A stretch of DNA of 64,000 nt from Cladopsammia gracilis. Lineage: Eukaryota > Cnidaria > Anthozoa > Scleractinia > Dendrophylliidae. This document shows, one piece after another, positions 29,301-33,593 of this stretch. The notes beneath the pieces are model-generated. The model had not been told where the DNA came from. It was given only the letters and a program-made list of their open reading frames with translations, and searched no databases. The stretch covers positions 808,001 to 872,000 of the forward strand of contig JAJGOT010000212.1 in NCBI GenBank assembly GCA_022457155.1. Reading direction: 5' to 3'. Each line of letters opens with the position of its first letter. The first letter of the stretch is position 1. Both the position numbers and the translations under genes were made by a program.

Positions 29301-29583
29301 AGGTTCTGTGTTTAAAACACGCCGTTAAACACATAAGAGACAAAGCCTCGTCAAAAGGCTTCAGAATTTTGAGCAGATATGATACAGTAAGTATCTTAAC
29401 GCTAAAATAATATTCCGCGTTTTTCGATGCGTATGCAGAGCATGTTTAGCCGAGTTTGCTCAACCGTTTCCAGTCAGTGCTGTTCATACAGACTTTACTA
29501 ATTTTCTTGTTTGTTTCCCAAAGGGTCAACTGGATGAACTCGTGAATAAAGTCGAGGAAAAGCTAAAGAAACTTAAAGCTTGA
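1697..29583 (+). CDS. JARID2: JARID2 orthologue, PRC2 cofactor (Jumonji/ARID protein), whole gene
   Basis: Twenty-five exons join in frame: 1697-2373, 4895-4960, 6407-6495, 7470-7798, 10810-13611, 14722-14792, 15746-15827, 17941-18009, 18200-18256, 19149-19220, 19360-19420, 20018-20046, 20156-20248, 20775-20893, 21440-21510, 22228-22342, 22795-22885, 23580-23666, 24354-24449, 25889-25957, 27448-27506, 27648-27739, 28109-28206, 29279-29386, 29524-29583. All introns are GT-AG, all phases match, and the total is 5,562 nt (1,853 residues plus stop). Domain order is UIM-like motif (residues 10-24), basic NLS, EED-docking lysine (237), SUZ12-contact segment, long disordered region, JmjN (about 1291-1326), ARID (about 1322-1438), JmjC (about 1468-1692), zinc finger (about 1775-1845). 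Family knowledge: JARID2 is a nuclear, catalytically dead Jumonji protein that recruits and tunes PRC2. The protein is longer than the vertebrate one (about 1,250 residues), mainly because of exon 5. The 5' end is incomplete. Orthology is confident; function in this animal is inferred. Confidence 0.95.
2440..2520 (+). repeat. G-rich tract just after the first donor
   Basis: A run of up to 17 consecutive G and further G clusters lie about 70 bp downstream of the donor at 2374. The non-template strand could form a G-quadruplex. It may also be an assembly-sensitive homopolymer. Confidence 0.7.
2556..2780 (+). repeat. Dispersed repeat, related to 29036-29225
   Basis: A degenerate stretch with shared blocks such as ggtatattgtg/ggtatattaag and TTTTCAAACAGTTT. 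It also occurs in the intron before JARID2 exon 24. No element ends were identified. Confidence 0.5.
2864..3432. mobile_element. MITE-like element with TGACGTCA-bearing ends
   Basis: The left end reads ATTCTTGGCTTTCACATGAC. The right end carries the inverted version (GTCACATC... / GTGAAAGCCAAGAAT). An internal hairpin lies at 3198-3241 (GGCCGCCATCTTTGTGCCCC and its complement). A related copy in reverse orientation lies at about 31400-32245. No coding capacity. The class is not determined. Confidence 0.7.
3577..3968. mobile_element. TTAA-flanked MITE, copy 1
   Basis: TTAA occurs on both sides (3573-3576 and 3969-3972). The ends are GGGGGCGATGTCA and the inverted ATAGCCCCT. It is about 390 bp without coding capacity. 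A second copy at 14828-15335 is clearly homologous along its length. A TTAA duplication is typical of piggyBac-type insertion; the assignment is inferred. The short ORF at 3653-3847 lies inside this repeat and is not a gene. Confidence 0.75.
4736..4845. mobile_element. Short MITE with TACAGTTGAACC ends
   Basis: The left end TACAGTTGAACC faces the inverted GGTTCAACAGTTACTGTA about 110 bp away. The same terminus type occurs at 24820-25867 and 27002-27173. It is probably a pogo/mariner-derived family with TA target sites. Confidence 0.6.
4895..4960 (+). CDS. JARID2: JARID2 exon 2: EED-docking (methyl-lysine) peptide
   Basis: A 66-nt exon in phase 2/2. It encodes QAQRKFA (lysine = residue 237 here), identical over these seven residues to the vertebrate JARID2 segment around K116. 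In vertebrates that lysine is methylated by EZH2 and the methylated peptide binds EED and stimulates PRC2. Flanking residues (RMV... and KTHPPSPT) also align. Confidence 0.93.
5012..5099 (+). repeat. Trinucleotide repeat tract (GGT/GCG/GCA)
   Basis: A run of AGT, GGT and GCG/GCA triplets directly downstream of exon 2. It is intronic. Confidence 0.85.
5695..6300 (+). repeat. Tandem array, about 115-120 bp unit, 5 copies
   Basis: Each unit contains ACACAAGAAATTATGCACAG, TATTGGCCCT, a GATGATGATGCATAATGC block and AATACTAGGAAATCACCTG. Copies begin near 5702, 5823, 5937, 6054 and 6170. The array is intronic. Minus-strand ORFs of up to 155 codons across it simply reflect the repetition. Confidence 0.9.
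6407..6495 (+). CDS. JARID2: JARID2 exon 3: SUZ12-contacting (TR) segment
   Basis: An 89-nt exon in phase 2/1. It encodes KTEDFLTFLCLR, identical to the core of the vertebrate JARID2 transrepression segment that packs on SUZ12. The first two thirds (a Ser-rich linker) are not conserved. Confidence 0.93.
6780..7150 (+). repeat. Purine-rich, G-run imperfect tandem repeat
   Basis: Three or four degenerate units of about 100 bp share GGAAGGAGGATG..AAGGAG, gtgGTGTGTA and ACAGAAAATGG. Several runs of 9-10 G occur. The repeat is intronic and non-coding. Confidence 0.65.
7470..7798 (+). CDS. JARID2: JARID2 exon 4: acidic/Ser-Pro-rich linker
   Basis: A 329-nt exon (acceptor ttgcag/AT, donor GAT/GTAAGT). 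The first residues (NPVLPKELEIF) follow the vertebrate layout after the TR segment. They are followed by an acidic stretch (EDEEDDSS) and a Ser/Pro-rich, probably disordered, linker. Confidence 0.9.
7799..10809 (+). other. JARID2 intron 4, mostly unique AT-rich sequence
   Basis: A 3-kb intron. Apart from the hairpin element at 10111-10289 I see no gene, no clear repeat and no RNA gene. Confidence 0.6.
10111..10289. mobile_element. Hairpin MITE, near-perfect 80-bp arms
   Basis: ATTCTCTATTTTCGAATTAC at the left is matched by GTAATTCGAAAATAGAGAAT-like sequence at the right. The whole 179 bp folds back, with CTTTGTTTGCCCCCCAAATT and its complement inside. The spacer is about 10 bp. Confidence 0.88.
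10810..13611 (+). CDS. JARID2: JARID2 exon 5: large disordered exon ending in JmjN
   Basis: A 2,802-nt exon with both borders in phase 0 (ttgtag/GAT and TGG AAG/GTTTGT). Its first 35 codons (TKSVTPPLAFRVSSRPTNW, then a basic segment) are conserved-looking. The middle 800 codons are Ser/Pro/Arg-rich and low in hydrophobics. The last 30 codons are a JmjN half-domain: EEFKDPGAYIKMIRHEAEK, then FGVCVVVPPESWK. A 7-codon repeat lies at 11698-11942. This exon accounts for most of the extra length over vertebrate JARID2. Confidence 0.93.
11698..11942 (+). repeat. Coding 21-bp (7-codon) repeat inside JARID2
   Basis: About eleven units on the pattern ETSGGRF / ETSGSPT / ETSGGRL / DTSGSRL / ESSGSPF keep the reading frame over residues about 684-765. 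Overlapping long ORFs in other frames are by-products of the repeat. Confidence 0.85.
13668..13804. mobile_element. Hairpin MITE after the JmjN exon
   Basis: The left arm ATAGAGGTTTTGCACGGCAG CCATGTTGCATGGCAG is matched by its complement ending at CCTCTAT (13804). The loop is about 60 bp. It starts only 57 bp past the exon 5 donor. Confidence 0.85.
14020..14172 (+). repeat. Single-unit copy of the 28260-28975 repeat family
   Basis: GACGAAATCCTATGGTGTGA and CTCTTTTGCATGGTGCCATT match the tandem unit in intron 23. The downstream tail (GTTTAAGGATTAAG type) also matches. There is only one unit here against seven or more at 28 kb. Confidence 0.8.
14722..14792 (+). CDS. JARID2: JARID2 exon 6: end of JmjN, start of ARID
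   Basis: A 71-nt exon (ctttag/CCT, donor AG/GTGAGT, phase 2). It encodes ISDNVRFVSECQLIHRLQDR, which aligns with the link from JmjN into ARID helix 1. It is absent from standard ORF lists because it is short. Confidence 0.9.
14828..15335. mobile_element. TTAA-flanked MITE, copy 2, with nested insert
   Basis: Flanked by TTAA at 14824-14827 and 15336-15339, with ends AGGGGCCATGCCA and ATAGCCCCT. It is homologous to 3577-3968, but split by a 152-bp element at 14883-15034. Confidence 0.8.
14883..15034. mobile_element. Nested 152-bp MITE with TATA duplication
   Basis: The ends are GATGGTTTTCAC...CGTGAC and the inverted GTAACGTGAAAACCATC. TATA occurs on both sides (14879-14882, 15035-15038). The homologous position in the other family copy (near 3630) has a single TATA, so that copy is the empty site. 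Confidence 0.85.
15746..15827 (+). CDS. JARID2: JARID2 exon 7: ARID
   Basis: An 82-nt exon in phase 2 to 0. It encodes RWGPVEEELACIKKHLDQQ and onward, aligning with the RWGP..LACIKKHL block of JARID2 ARID domains. Confidence 0.94.
15968..16152. mobile_element. MITE with AAGAATAGAGCGTATGCAC ends
   Basis: The left end is inverted at the right (GTGCATACGCTCTATTCTT). An internal direct repeat of GGCGGCCAT.TTGGTGTACC occurs twice. Intron 7. Confidence 0.8.
17466..17847. mobile_element. Probable MITE with GGGGACACTATCC-like ends
   Basis: The left end AAGGGGACACTATCCAGC is imperfectly inverted at the right (GCTGGGACCGTGTCCCTCT). Intron 7. The ORF at 17588-17773 inside it is not recognised as a gene. 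Confidence 0.5.
17941..18009 (+). CDS. JARID2: JARID2 exon 8: ARID
   Basis: A 69-nt phase-0 exon encoding GGYELDLPHFSRVVKQFGG, the ARID helix that carries the family motif 'G.ELDL..F...V...GG'. Confidence 0.94.
18200..18256 (+). CDS. JARID2: JARID2 exon 9: ARID
   Basis: A 57-nt phase-0 exon encoding SKKWTKVAEILRIPRA, the K.W..VA..L.IPR block of the ARID. Confidence 0.94.
18759..18923. mobile_element. Hairpin MITE, TAGCTGCGGTTACAC ends
   Basis: TAGCTGCGGTTACAC at the left is inverted as GTGTAACCGCAGCTA at the right. Inner arms share TTTTACCTAGGTAAA. The centre is a small hairpin (GCACGCTTAAGCGTGC). TA-flanked, 165 bp. Confidence 0.85.
19149..19220 (+). CDS. JARID2: JARID2 exon 10: end of ARID
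   Basis: A 72-nt phase-0 exon encoding AQDRIGKLQDIYCKYLLSYD, the last ARID helix. The donor CCGCAG/GTAATC is followed at once by a C-rich tract. Confidence 0.94.
19226..19270 (+). repeat. Poly-C tract at the exon 10 donor
   Basis: About 45 bp of almost pure C with single T interruptions begins six bases after the donor. The complementary strand could form a G-quadruplex. The length may be assembly-sensitive. Confidence 0.85.
19360..19420 (+). CDS. JARID2: JARID2 exon 11: linker helix after ARID
   Basis: A 61-nt exon in phase 0 to 1. It encodes DEKAELLRLVRSERESK, a charged helix comparable to the segment that follows the ARID in vertebrate JARID2. Confidence 0.85.
19455..19800 (+). repeat. 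G-rich imperfect tandem repeat, about 75-85 bp unit
   Basis: Four or five units share GTCAGGTGACAAGTGC.TCTTCC and TGTTGCATTCTAGA, followed by a variable G-run. Intron 11. Confidence 0.8.
20018..20046 (+). CDS. JARID2: JARID2 exon 12: microexon
   Basis: A 29-nt exon (cttatag/AA, AAG/GTAAAA) encoding EQDTDSWSVK. It is required to restore phase between exons 11 and 13, which supports it. The coding content is not distinctive on its own. Confidence 0.75.
20156..20248 (+). CDS. JARID2: JARID2 exon 13: start of JmjC-region fold
   Basis: A 93-nt phase-0 exon encoding LSLVPFQRLARNVQGHFF and onward. It aligns with the 'SL..F...A......F' helix preceding the JmjC barrel in JARID proteins. Confidence 0.9.
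20775..20893 (+). CDS. JARID2: JARID2 exon 14: JmjC N-terminal part
   Basis: A 119-nt exon in phase 0 to 2. It encodes REFWKIV......V.V.RGTLDT, matching the 'EYWRLVEE....V..G.VDT' segment of JARID2, then FPTDKGDPYSK. Confidence 0.92.
20945..21090. mobile_element. Inverted-repeat element (AACGAAAAAAC ends)
   Basis: The left half AAAAAACGAAAAAACATTGG..AAAATGGCCGCGCGCGAAA is inverted in the right half ending GTTTTTTCGTTT. It is about 145 bp, in intron 14. Confidence 0.75.
21133..21373. mobile_element. MITE with CCCCATTCACACTAACG ends
   Basis: Left CCCCATTCACACTAACGTTTAAGCATG is inverted at the right as CATGTTTAACCGTTGGTGTGAATGGGG. Inner arms share TTTAGTTTAA. It is 241 bp in intron 14. Confidence 0.85.
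21440..21510 (+). CDS. JARID2: JARID2 exon 15: JmjC
   Basis: A 71-nt exon in phase 2 to 1. It encodes LGWNLNVLPHLPNSVLKHVG, the GWNL..LP....S.L.H.G block of JARID JmjC domains. Confidence 0.95.
21600..21655 (+). repeat. (TTTA)n microsatellite
   Basis: About twelve TTTA units with one TTTG interruption. A GTTT run also occurs at 22519-22555. Confidence 0.9.
22228..22342 (+). CDS. JARID2: JARID2 exon 16: JmjC core, iron-ligand motif lost
   Basis: A 115-nt exon in phase 1 to 2. It encodes VTIPWLQFDMLFSAKSWQTH and then DYLHSGADKIW, an obvious JmjC core. In active KDM5-type enzymes the Trp is followed by the HxE iron-binding pair. Here the Trp is followed by Q-T-H-P, so both ligands are replaced, as in vertebrate JARID2. 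Confidence 0.95.
22795..22885 (+). CDS. JARID2: JARID2 exon 17: JmjC
   Basis: A 91-nt exon in phase 2 to 0. It encodes WYSVPAGESKNLASF and the following helix, aligning with the 'WY.IPA.E...L' strand of JmjC. Confidence 0.93.
23091..23493. mobile_element. MITE with GGCC.TTTTCACACTAGA ends
   Basis: GGCCGTTTTCACACTAGAGACGG at the left is inverted at the right as CCGTCTTCTAGTGTGAAATGGGCC. Inner blocks (GACAAGTCG, CGTCTG) also pair over about 60 bp. The element is about 400 bp, in intron 17. Confidence 0.85.
23580..23666 (+). CDS. JARID2: JARID2 exon 18: JmjC
   Basis: An 87-nt phase-0 exon encoding GVTVTRVVQKQGQFVIVFPE, aligning with the '..V.R.VQ..GQFVV.FP' strand pair. Confidence 0.94.
23889..24060 (+). 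mobile_element. tRNA-derived SINE or tRNA pseudogene
   Basis: Bases 23889-23961 fold as a tRNA: acceptor arms GGCCTCG/CGAGGTC, D-arm GCTC/GAGC, T-arm GTGGG TTCGAAT CCCAC, with A-box-like TGGCTCAAGCGG and a perfect B-box GGTTCGAATCC. A run of nine T follows. The anticodon arm is abnormal: the stem is 4 bp with an 8-base loop, so no anticodon can be assigned. With the extra downstream sequence, a tRNA-derived SINE is more likely than a working tRNA. Confidence 0.65.
24354..24449 (+). CDS. JARID2: JARID2 exon 19: JmjC end, distal ligand lost
   Basis: A 96-nt phase-0 exon encoding AYYSSVSCGYSVSEAVAFA and onward, then a helix ending GSKRYK. In active JmjC enzymes this block starts with a His iron ligand (YHSGF..GYN). 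Here the position is Tyr. Confidence 0.95.
24820..25867. mobile_element. MITE with CAGTCAACT ends carrying a minisatellite
   Basis: The left end TACAGTCAACTC (24818 on) is inverted at the right as GTTGACTGTA (ending 25869), with TA on both sides. Almost the entire interior is the 17-bp array at 24945-25857. The left terminal part still shows the single-copy ancestor (TGTCCGCCTTAGAGAAGTG). It belongs to the same terminus family as 4736-4845 and 27002-27173. Confidence 0.75.
24945..25857 (+). repeat. 17-bp minisatellite, about 50 units
   Basis: The unit is GGTGTCCACCTTACAGG, with frequent variants at the tri-base (CCA/CCT/CCG/CTG) and at TTACAG (TTCCAG, TTATAG, TTAAAG). Blocks of several units are themselves duplicated (about 25190-25370 resembles 25475-25660). 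Because 17 is not divisible by 3 and the unit has no stop, all three + frames stay open. These ORFs are not genes. Confidence 0.95.
25889..25957 (+). CDS. JARID2: JARID2 exon 20
   Basis: A 69-nt phase-0 exon encoding LRESSWWSDFNYDRLLLGMA. It corresponds to the helical segment after JmjC ('FSMEKLLYQ.A' in vertebrates). It begins 21 bp after the MITE/minisatellite. Confidence 0.9.
27002..27173. mobile_element. MITE with TACAGTCGA ends
   Basis: TACAGTCGAGCCTCTCC at the left is inverted at the right as GGAGGATCGACTGTA. The interior includes GACACTTC / GGACACTTGGG motifs related to the unit of the 25-kb minisatellite. Confidence 0.75.
27448..27506 (+). CDS. JARID2: JARID2 exon 21
   Basis: A 59-nt exon in phase 0 to 2. 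It encodes LNDETQELVQCLLAELKQIR, aligning with the helix 'L..LLDELR' before the zinc finger. Confidence 0.88.
27648..27739 (+). CDS. JARID2: JARID2 exon 22
   Basis: A 92-nt exon in phase 2 to 1. It encodes RDEEKFFMTQLLELGL and a polar linker, matching the 'ELRQRRQLFEAGL' helix position. Confidence 0.88.
28109..28206 (+). CDS. JARID2: JARID2 exon 23: zinc finger, first half
   Basis: A 98-nt exon in phase 1 to 0. It encodes SSCVLFCEECDRACYLSVV. The spaced Cys residues match the first half of the C5HC2-type zinc finger of JARID proteins. Confidence 0.93.
28260..28975 (+). repeat. Tandem array, about 87-bp unit, about 7 copies
   Basis: Each unit contains TTTTGAGTCTGTTGACGAAA, GGTGTGACCATTCAAATGAA, CTTCAGCAGTACTTTTGCAT and GGTACCATTTGTTCTAAC. 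The last part ends with the same tail as the single-unit copy at 14020-14172. Intron 23. ORFs on both strands follow the repeat and are not genes. Confidence 0.93.
29036..29225 (+). repeat. Dispersed repeat, related to 2556-2780
   Basis: GGTTTTCAAACAGTTTTGT, TCAGAGAGATT and AGTGGTATATT correspond in order to blocks at 2556-2780. Confidence 0.5.
29279..29386 (+). CDS. JARID2: JARID2 exon 24: zinc finger, second half
   Basis: A 108-nt phase-0 exon encoding QVLCLKHAVKHIRDK and FRILSRYDT. It corresponds to the 'VFCLECALRHV' and 'L..RYDE' part of the finger, with Cys and His in place. Confidence 0.93.
29524..29583 (+). CDS. JARID2: JARID2 exon 25: C-terminus and stop
   Basis: A 60-nt exon (cccaaag/GGT) encoding GQLDELVNKVEEKLKKLKA and TGA. 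It aligns with the 'EEQIISLVNQI' end of vertebrate JARID2, but without the long basic tail. Confidence 0.9.
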   Translation, partial: GQLDELVNKVEEKLKKLKA

Positions 29584-30440
29584 AGGCCCGCTAAGCCAGC
29601 AAAGAAGCAACTTCGTTCCCAGGGTCACTTGTTTTCCCGTCCCATGGAACGAGAGAGGACGGAAAGAAGAGAGAGACCCTGGGGACGAGGTTCACTGATG
29701 TAACTGTTAAGACTTATCTTGACGAATCTGCAAGACGATGAAGTCATATGACGCAAAATTCTACCCACTTCATAGAACGCTCCCCAAAAGGAATGAAGCA
29801 ATGAACAGTAACCTTTTTATTTGATATTATTTTACTCAGTTTGTTGTGTTTTGTTTTCCCTTCTTCCTCTGCGAGCAGTGCTTTTGTTTTCCACACGACA
29901 CAAAGCCTCTTACGTACGTTTCACGGTCATTTTGGATCGTCACGCAACGCTCCTCTCCACTAGCAGCGTTGCGTGACGACTTGAAAAGGAGAATACTTGA
30001 GACATCAGCCGAGAAAAGAAATCAGTTCGTGCGAGACAACGGGAAACGCGCGTGGAGAGTGGACAACCGCATTAAATTGTTATCTCTCGCGCGACGATCA
30101 AGGACTGCTCGTGGTCCTTTAAGCATAAAATATACTTGCACAGTTTTTTGGTTCTGTTCCTTTTAAATACACAAAGATATATGCATACGCTGGAAATAAG
30201 AGTTTTTCTATGAGTGTTCATTTGCATTTCATCAGCTTTAAGCCAGGAAGTGTAGGATGTTTTCATTCAGTACAGATATACCCTTGCCATGTAAAAGCAT
30301 ATGCATAGAACATATTGGGTAATAAATAAAGAATATATTTGACGACAAAAACTAAATAGTAGAGATAGATTATATATTAACAATTAAAGTGAAATATCTT
30401 CATTATATATATATATTAGCAATAAAGTAAAATAAATATA
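29584..30440 (+). other. Probable JARID2 3' untranslated region
   Basis: No coding signal. Candidate polyadenylation signals AATAAA occur at 30321-30330 (overlapping pair), 30421 and 30431. The exact end cannot be seen. Confidence 0.5.
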
Positions 30441-30899
30441 TTGTTTCGTTTTTTGGTGATTGTCTCTTGAATTGGTTGACAGAGTCACTAGAACCGCCAA
30501 ATAGATCTTTGTTTACCCCTTGAAAAGGGATATTTTTATTAAAGAGCGATACAAACAAATGGGTAGTGCTAATTGAAAAATAAAAAAAAGGGAACTGTTG
30601 TGTTAGACAGCTTTGACCAAAGAGTTAACGTCAAGTCAAATCAAATAAATTTTGGCATATTTTTAATTCTATGAATTTGCGTCAGATGAAGAGAAGCAAA
30701 CTTTGGCACAAGCGTAAGTTCGAGAAACGAAGGCGTTTACATTTCCTTTGTTCTGGAAGCGTTCTTGAGTTTACTTAATCGTGGACTTGCATTCTGCTCT
30801 CTTAGCTTCACAAGTGTAACGGAAAGAGACGAAAAAGTTAGTATTGTTTTTAGCCTTCTGCCCCTTATCATTTTCTAAATGGATTTAATAAATTAAAAG

Positions 30900-31400
30900 T
30901 TTCTGTGATCACTCCAACGCAATTGGTCATTTCCGATTTTCCACGTTTTCACTTTATGGTTAACTATTGCGCTTAACTGTCTCCTTTGCGGTCCGCACAA
31001 TGGAGCGATGACGTCATATGACGTAGTTATTAGGTAATTAGTTATGAATTTTTTTAAAACCTCTTTAAAACCATCCTAACTGACACAAAATTAATCAAAA
31101 CCAATAAACGCTAAATGACGTAAAAATACAAAAGTTATACCAGTAAACATTGTTTTTCTTCATTCAAAGGTATAAATATGCAAATTTCCAAAAACATGGC
31201 TGTCAAAATCTTGTTGCCATGGAAACGTCAAGTCACGTGATCATAAAATTGTCATGTGAAATTGTTGCCAGATAAATTTTAGGAAAAGTCACAAAGTTTG
31301 GTGGCGTTTGAATACATATTAAAGAAGTTATGAATGTTGAAAGTTAGCGCGAGCACTTTGTGCCCCCCCCCCGCCCCCCCCAGGCCGAATAGGGTTAAAT
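30900..31400 (+). repeat. Dispersed repeat with CAAGTCACGTGATCA block
   Basis: ACATGGCTGTCAAAATCTTG, GTCACGTGATCAT and GGCGTTTGAATACATATTAA recur in reverse orientation near 40530-40680, and in diverged form at 43198-43470. A poly-C run lies at 31362-31380. No coding capacity. Confidence 0.65.
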
Positions 31401-31567
31401 TGGTTCGCACTTACGTCATGACAAAATTCAGAAGCATTAAAAACGGATTTTGATTTCAAAATGTTTATGAAATTGTAGAGAGTTTAAAACTACACATGTG
31501 GGCTAAATATTGAAGCGCAAAATCAATCATTTCGTTCAAGAGTTCTAGGCGAACTAGTATAATACAC

Positions 31568-31851
31568 GAATTTGAAATAGAAATAAACATATTTGAAAAA
31601 TAAAATAAAATGTTTTAAGAAAGTGTCAAGTAAATTTCTAGCAACGACGTTTCGGGCTTGGCCCTTCATCAACCTGAAGGCCCTTCATCAACCTGATGAA
31701 GGGCCAAGCCCGAAACGTCGTTGCTAGAAATTTACTTGACACTTTCTTAAAACATTTTATTTTATTTTTCAAATATGTTTATTTCTATTTCAAATTCTTG
31801 CTTATAAGTGTCACGCATCCTTGGGAATTCAATTTTTGAATTCATTTGTTT
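31568..31851 (+). mobile_element. Penelope-like element fragment, head-to-head palindrome
   Basis: About 115-bp arms mirror each other around 31678 (AGAAATAAACATATTTGAAA and complement). The fragment is flanked by a 12-bp direct repeat AGTATAATACAC (31556-31567 and 31852-31863), and the interrupted host repeat continues on each side. The palindrome with one extended arm suggests an insertion with an inverted 5' piece, as seen in Penelope-like retroelements. The class is inferred from the ribozyme inside. Confidence 0.65.
31689..31723 (+). ncRNA. Type I hammerhead ribozyme, minimal stem III
   Basis: In order: CAAC (stem I), CTGATGA (core), A, GGGC-CAA-GCCC (stem II), GAA, AC-GT (stem III, self-complementary), C (cleavage-site position), GTTG (stem I, pairs with CAAC). 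Every conserved hammerhead core base is present. The 2-bp stem III without a loop is the form that acts as a dimer in Penelope-like elements (family knowledge). The mirrored copy on the other arm has TTGATGA instead of CTGATGA and lacks stem I. Confidence 0.75.
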
Positions 31852-32441
31852 AGTATAATACACTTTTAGTTAAAAATGTATGGAGCGACCATCTTGGTGC
31901 CCCAATGGCGGCTAAAACTTCAAAGTCATAATTACATAAAAAATGTCATCACAAAAGATTGGATTCACTACAAGTTCCACTGATTAAATCGGCTATATAA
32001 GCATCTATAATGCAAAAATAACTTTCAGCTGGTTCAATTTTGTTAGTTCACGACTTATCTGAAATAGCGTGACGAATTGCGTGACACATTTAAAACCTTT
32101 ACAAATCGGAAGCAAAATATCGTTAAAACCTGAAACTTTTTATGTAAGATTTTAACACTGGTATCGACATAGCATGTTAGAAACAGCTTTGTAGGATATA
32201 TAGTTTAGATTTTTGAATTTTTATGACGTCATGTGCAAACCAAGAATTGACACGGTTCATATTATTCTTTCGGTCCATGAAAGATTTTAGAAGATAGTAC
32301 CGGTAAATAGGATGCTGATTATGCCGACTACATAGCCTGCGTAGCGGTCGCAGGCTTATATATAGGACTGGACGTAATTTTATCGCGCGCGTCATCGACA
32401 TAAAATAAAATAAAGAAAGAAAGATGGTAAACTTTAAAGAA

Positions 32442-32615
32442 TCTGACCCACCCAGTTTGCATTACGTGCCTACGTTGGTTCATCCGCCATTTTCAGGGCC
32501 TCCGAAAGTCCATACTGTATTCACTCGTCAAGAGGTGATATGCTTGCCCAAATATGGAATAGAGCCGTATCATAACAATAAGAGAAGCGCGCAATGCAAA
32601 CTGGGTGGGTCAGAC
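32442..32615. mobile_element. MITE with TCTGACCCACCCAGTTTGCA ends
   Basis: The left end is inverted at the right as TGCAAACTGGGTGGGTCAGA. 174 bp, intergenic between the convergent genes. The ORF across it is not a gene. Confidence 0.8.
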
Positions 32616-32642
32616 TCCTTAAGCTCTGTAATGAAATGAAAA

Positions 32643-32996
32643 GATGTAATGTTTATCATGTCACGAGCGTTGGAACAAAGAAAAAATAGAGTACCCGACA
32701 GGAATTGAACCTATGACCTTCCATACACCGGTCGGATGATTCCGTACACCGGTCGGATGATTCCATACACCGGTCGGATGATTCCGTACACCGGTGGGAT
32801 GATTCCGTACACTGGTCGGATGATTCCGTACACCGGTCGGATGATTCCGTACACTGGTCGGATGATTCCGTACACCGGTCGGATGATTCCGTACACTGGT
32901 CGGATGTAATGTTCATCATGTCACGAGCGTGGGACAAAGAAAAAAATCTGAGTACCCGACAGTCCCACACTCGTGACGTGAGATGAACATTACATC
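32643..32996. repeat. SINE-like repeat with a 21-bp minisatellite
   Basis: GTCACGAGCG...GAGTACCCGACAG occurs twice in direct orientation (about 32660-32700 and 32920-32960), with an inverted fragment after the second. The first carries a B-box-like GGTTCAATTCC on the minus strand. Between them, 32718-32905 holds about nine units of TTCCGTACACCGGTCGGATGA (variants CACTGG, GGTGGG). Confidence 0.75.
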
Positions 32997-33070
32997 TTTT
33001 CATTTCATTATCACTGCACATGAGGCCTTTCGACATTGCTGTATGAAGGACGCATGTCCTAGTATATGGC

Positions 33071-33593
33071 CTAAGTAAACTCACTTGTGGGCTGCCCACT
33101 ACCCTCCATCAGGGATTTACATTTTAAATGATACTTAAAATAAGAAATATTACTCAGTGACTGTTTGTTTGACTGTATCGCACTGTTTTGTACAATCCAG
33201 CTGTTTGCTGTGTACTTCCCTTTTCTCTTCTGTTTACAGGACCATAAGTACTCGCCTAATAGAATCACAAAACATATAGCCACTGCTCCGCAACAAATGA
33301 ACAAAAGTCCACTCAAATGTCCAGGTTTCATTCTATAGGCATTTTGATGAGATCCCTTAGACCGGAGACAACTACCTTGAAACCACTTATCTGTTAGCTT
33401 TCTAAAATAATCATTTCTTTGGTATTTTAGAAGCAAATTCGTCACGGGGTCCCTCAATTTGGATTGTTTGGGAAATGCCACTGCATACGCTTTTGTGAAT
33501 ATTGGTCTGCCCACTACTTGAAATGAACATCCGGGCATTTTGGAAGCTCCCAGATCGATAAATGGAGAGTCGTAAATAAAGGCATCAAGATCC
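33071..33593 (-). CDS. Glutamate receptor exon 5: S2 end, M4, C-tail
   Basis: The acceptor is atgcag/G at 33594 and the stop is at 33071-33073. It encodes LDAFIYDSPFIDLGAS (the Asp contacts the ligand amino group in NMDA-type receptors), an S2 C-terminal lobe with YQRNDYFRKLTDKWF, M4 (SGLLFICCGAVAICFVILL) and a tail of about 45 residues. A Cys pair (..PGCSF.. and ..QGSCL..) matches the conserved S2 disulphide. Confidence 0.92.

Larger units (their letters stand above)
31400..32245 (-). mobile_element. Reverse copy of the 2864-3432 family, split by a Penelope-like fragment
   Basis: Blocks such as CTACACAT.TTGGC, the ACGATGTTTTGCTTCCGATT complement and ATGACGTCAT..AAGCCAAG-like ends match 2864-3432 in reverse order. 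The copy is interrupted at 31568-31851. Confidence 0.65.

Noticed and set aside
30072..30266. 64-codon minus-strand ORF in the JARID2 3' region
   Set aside because: AT-rich and without domain; the position fits a 3' UTR.
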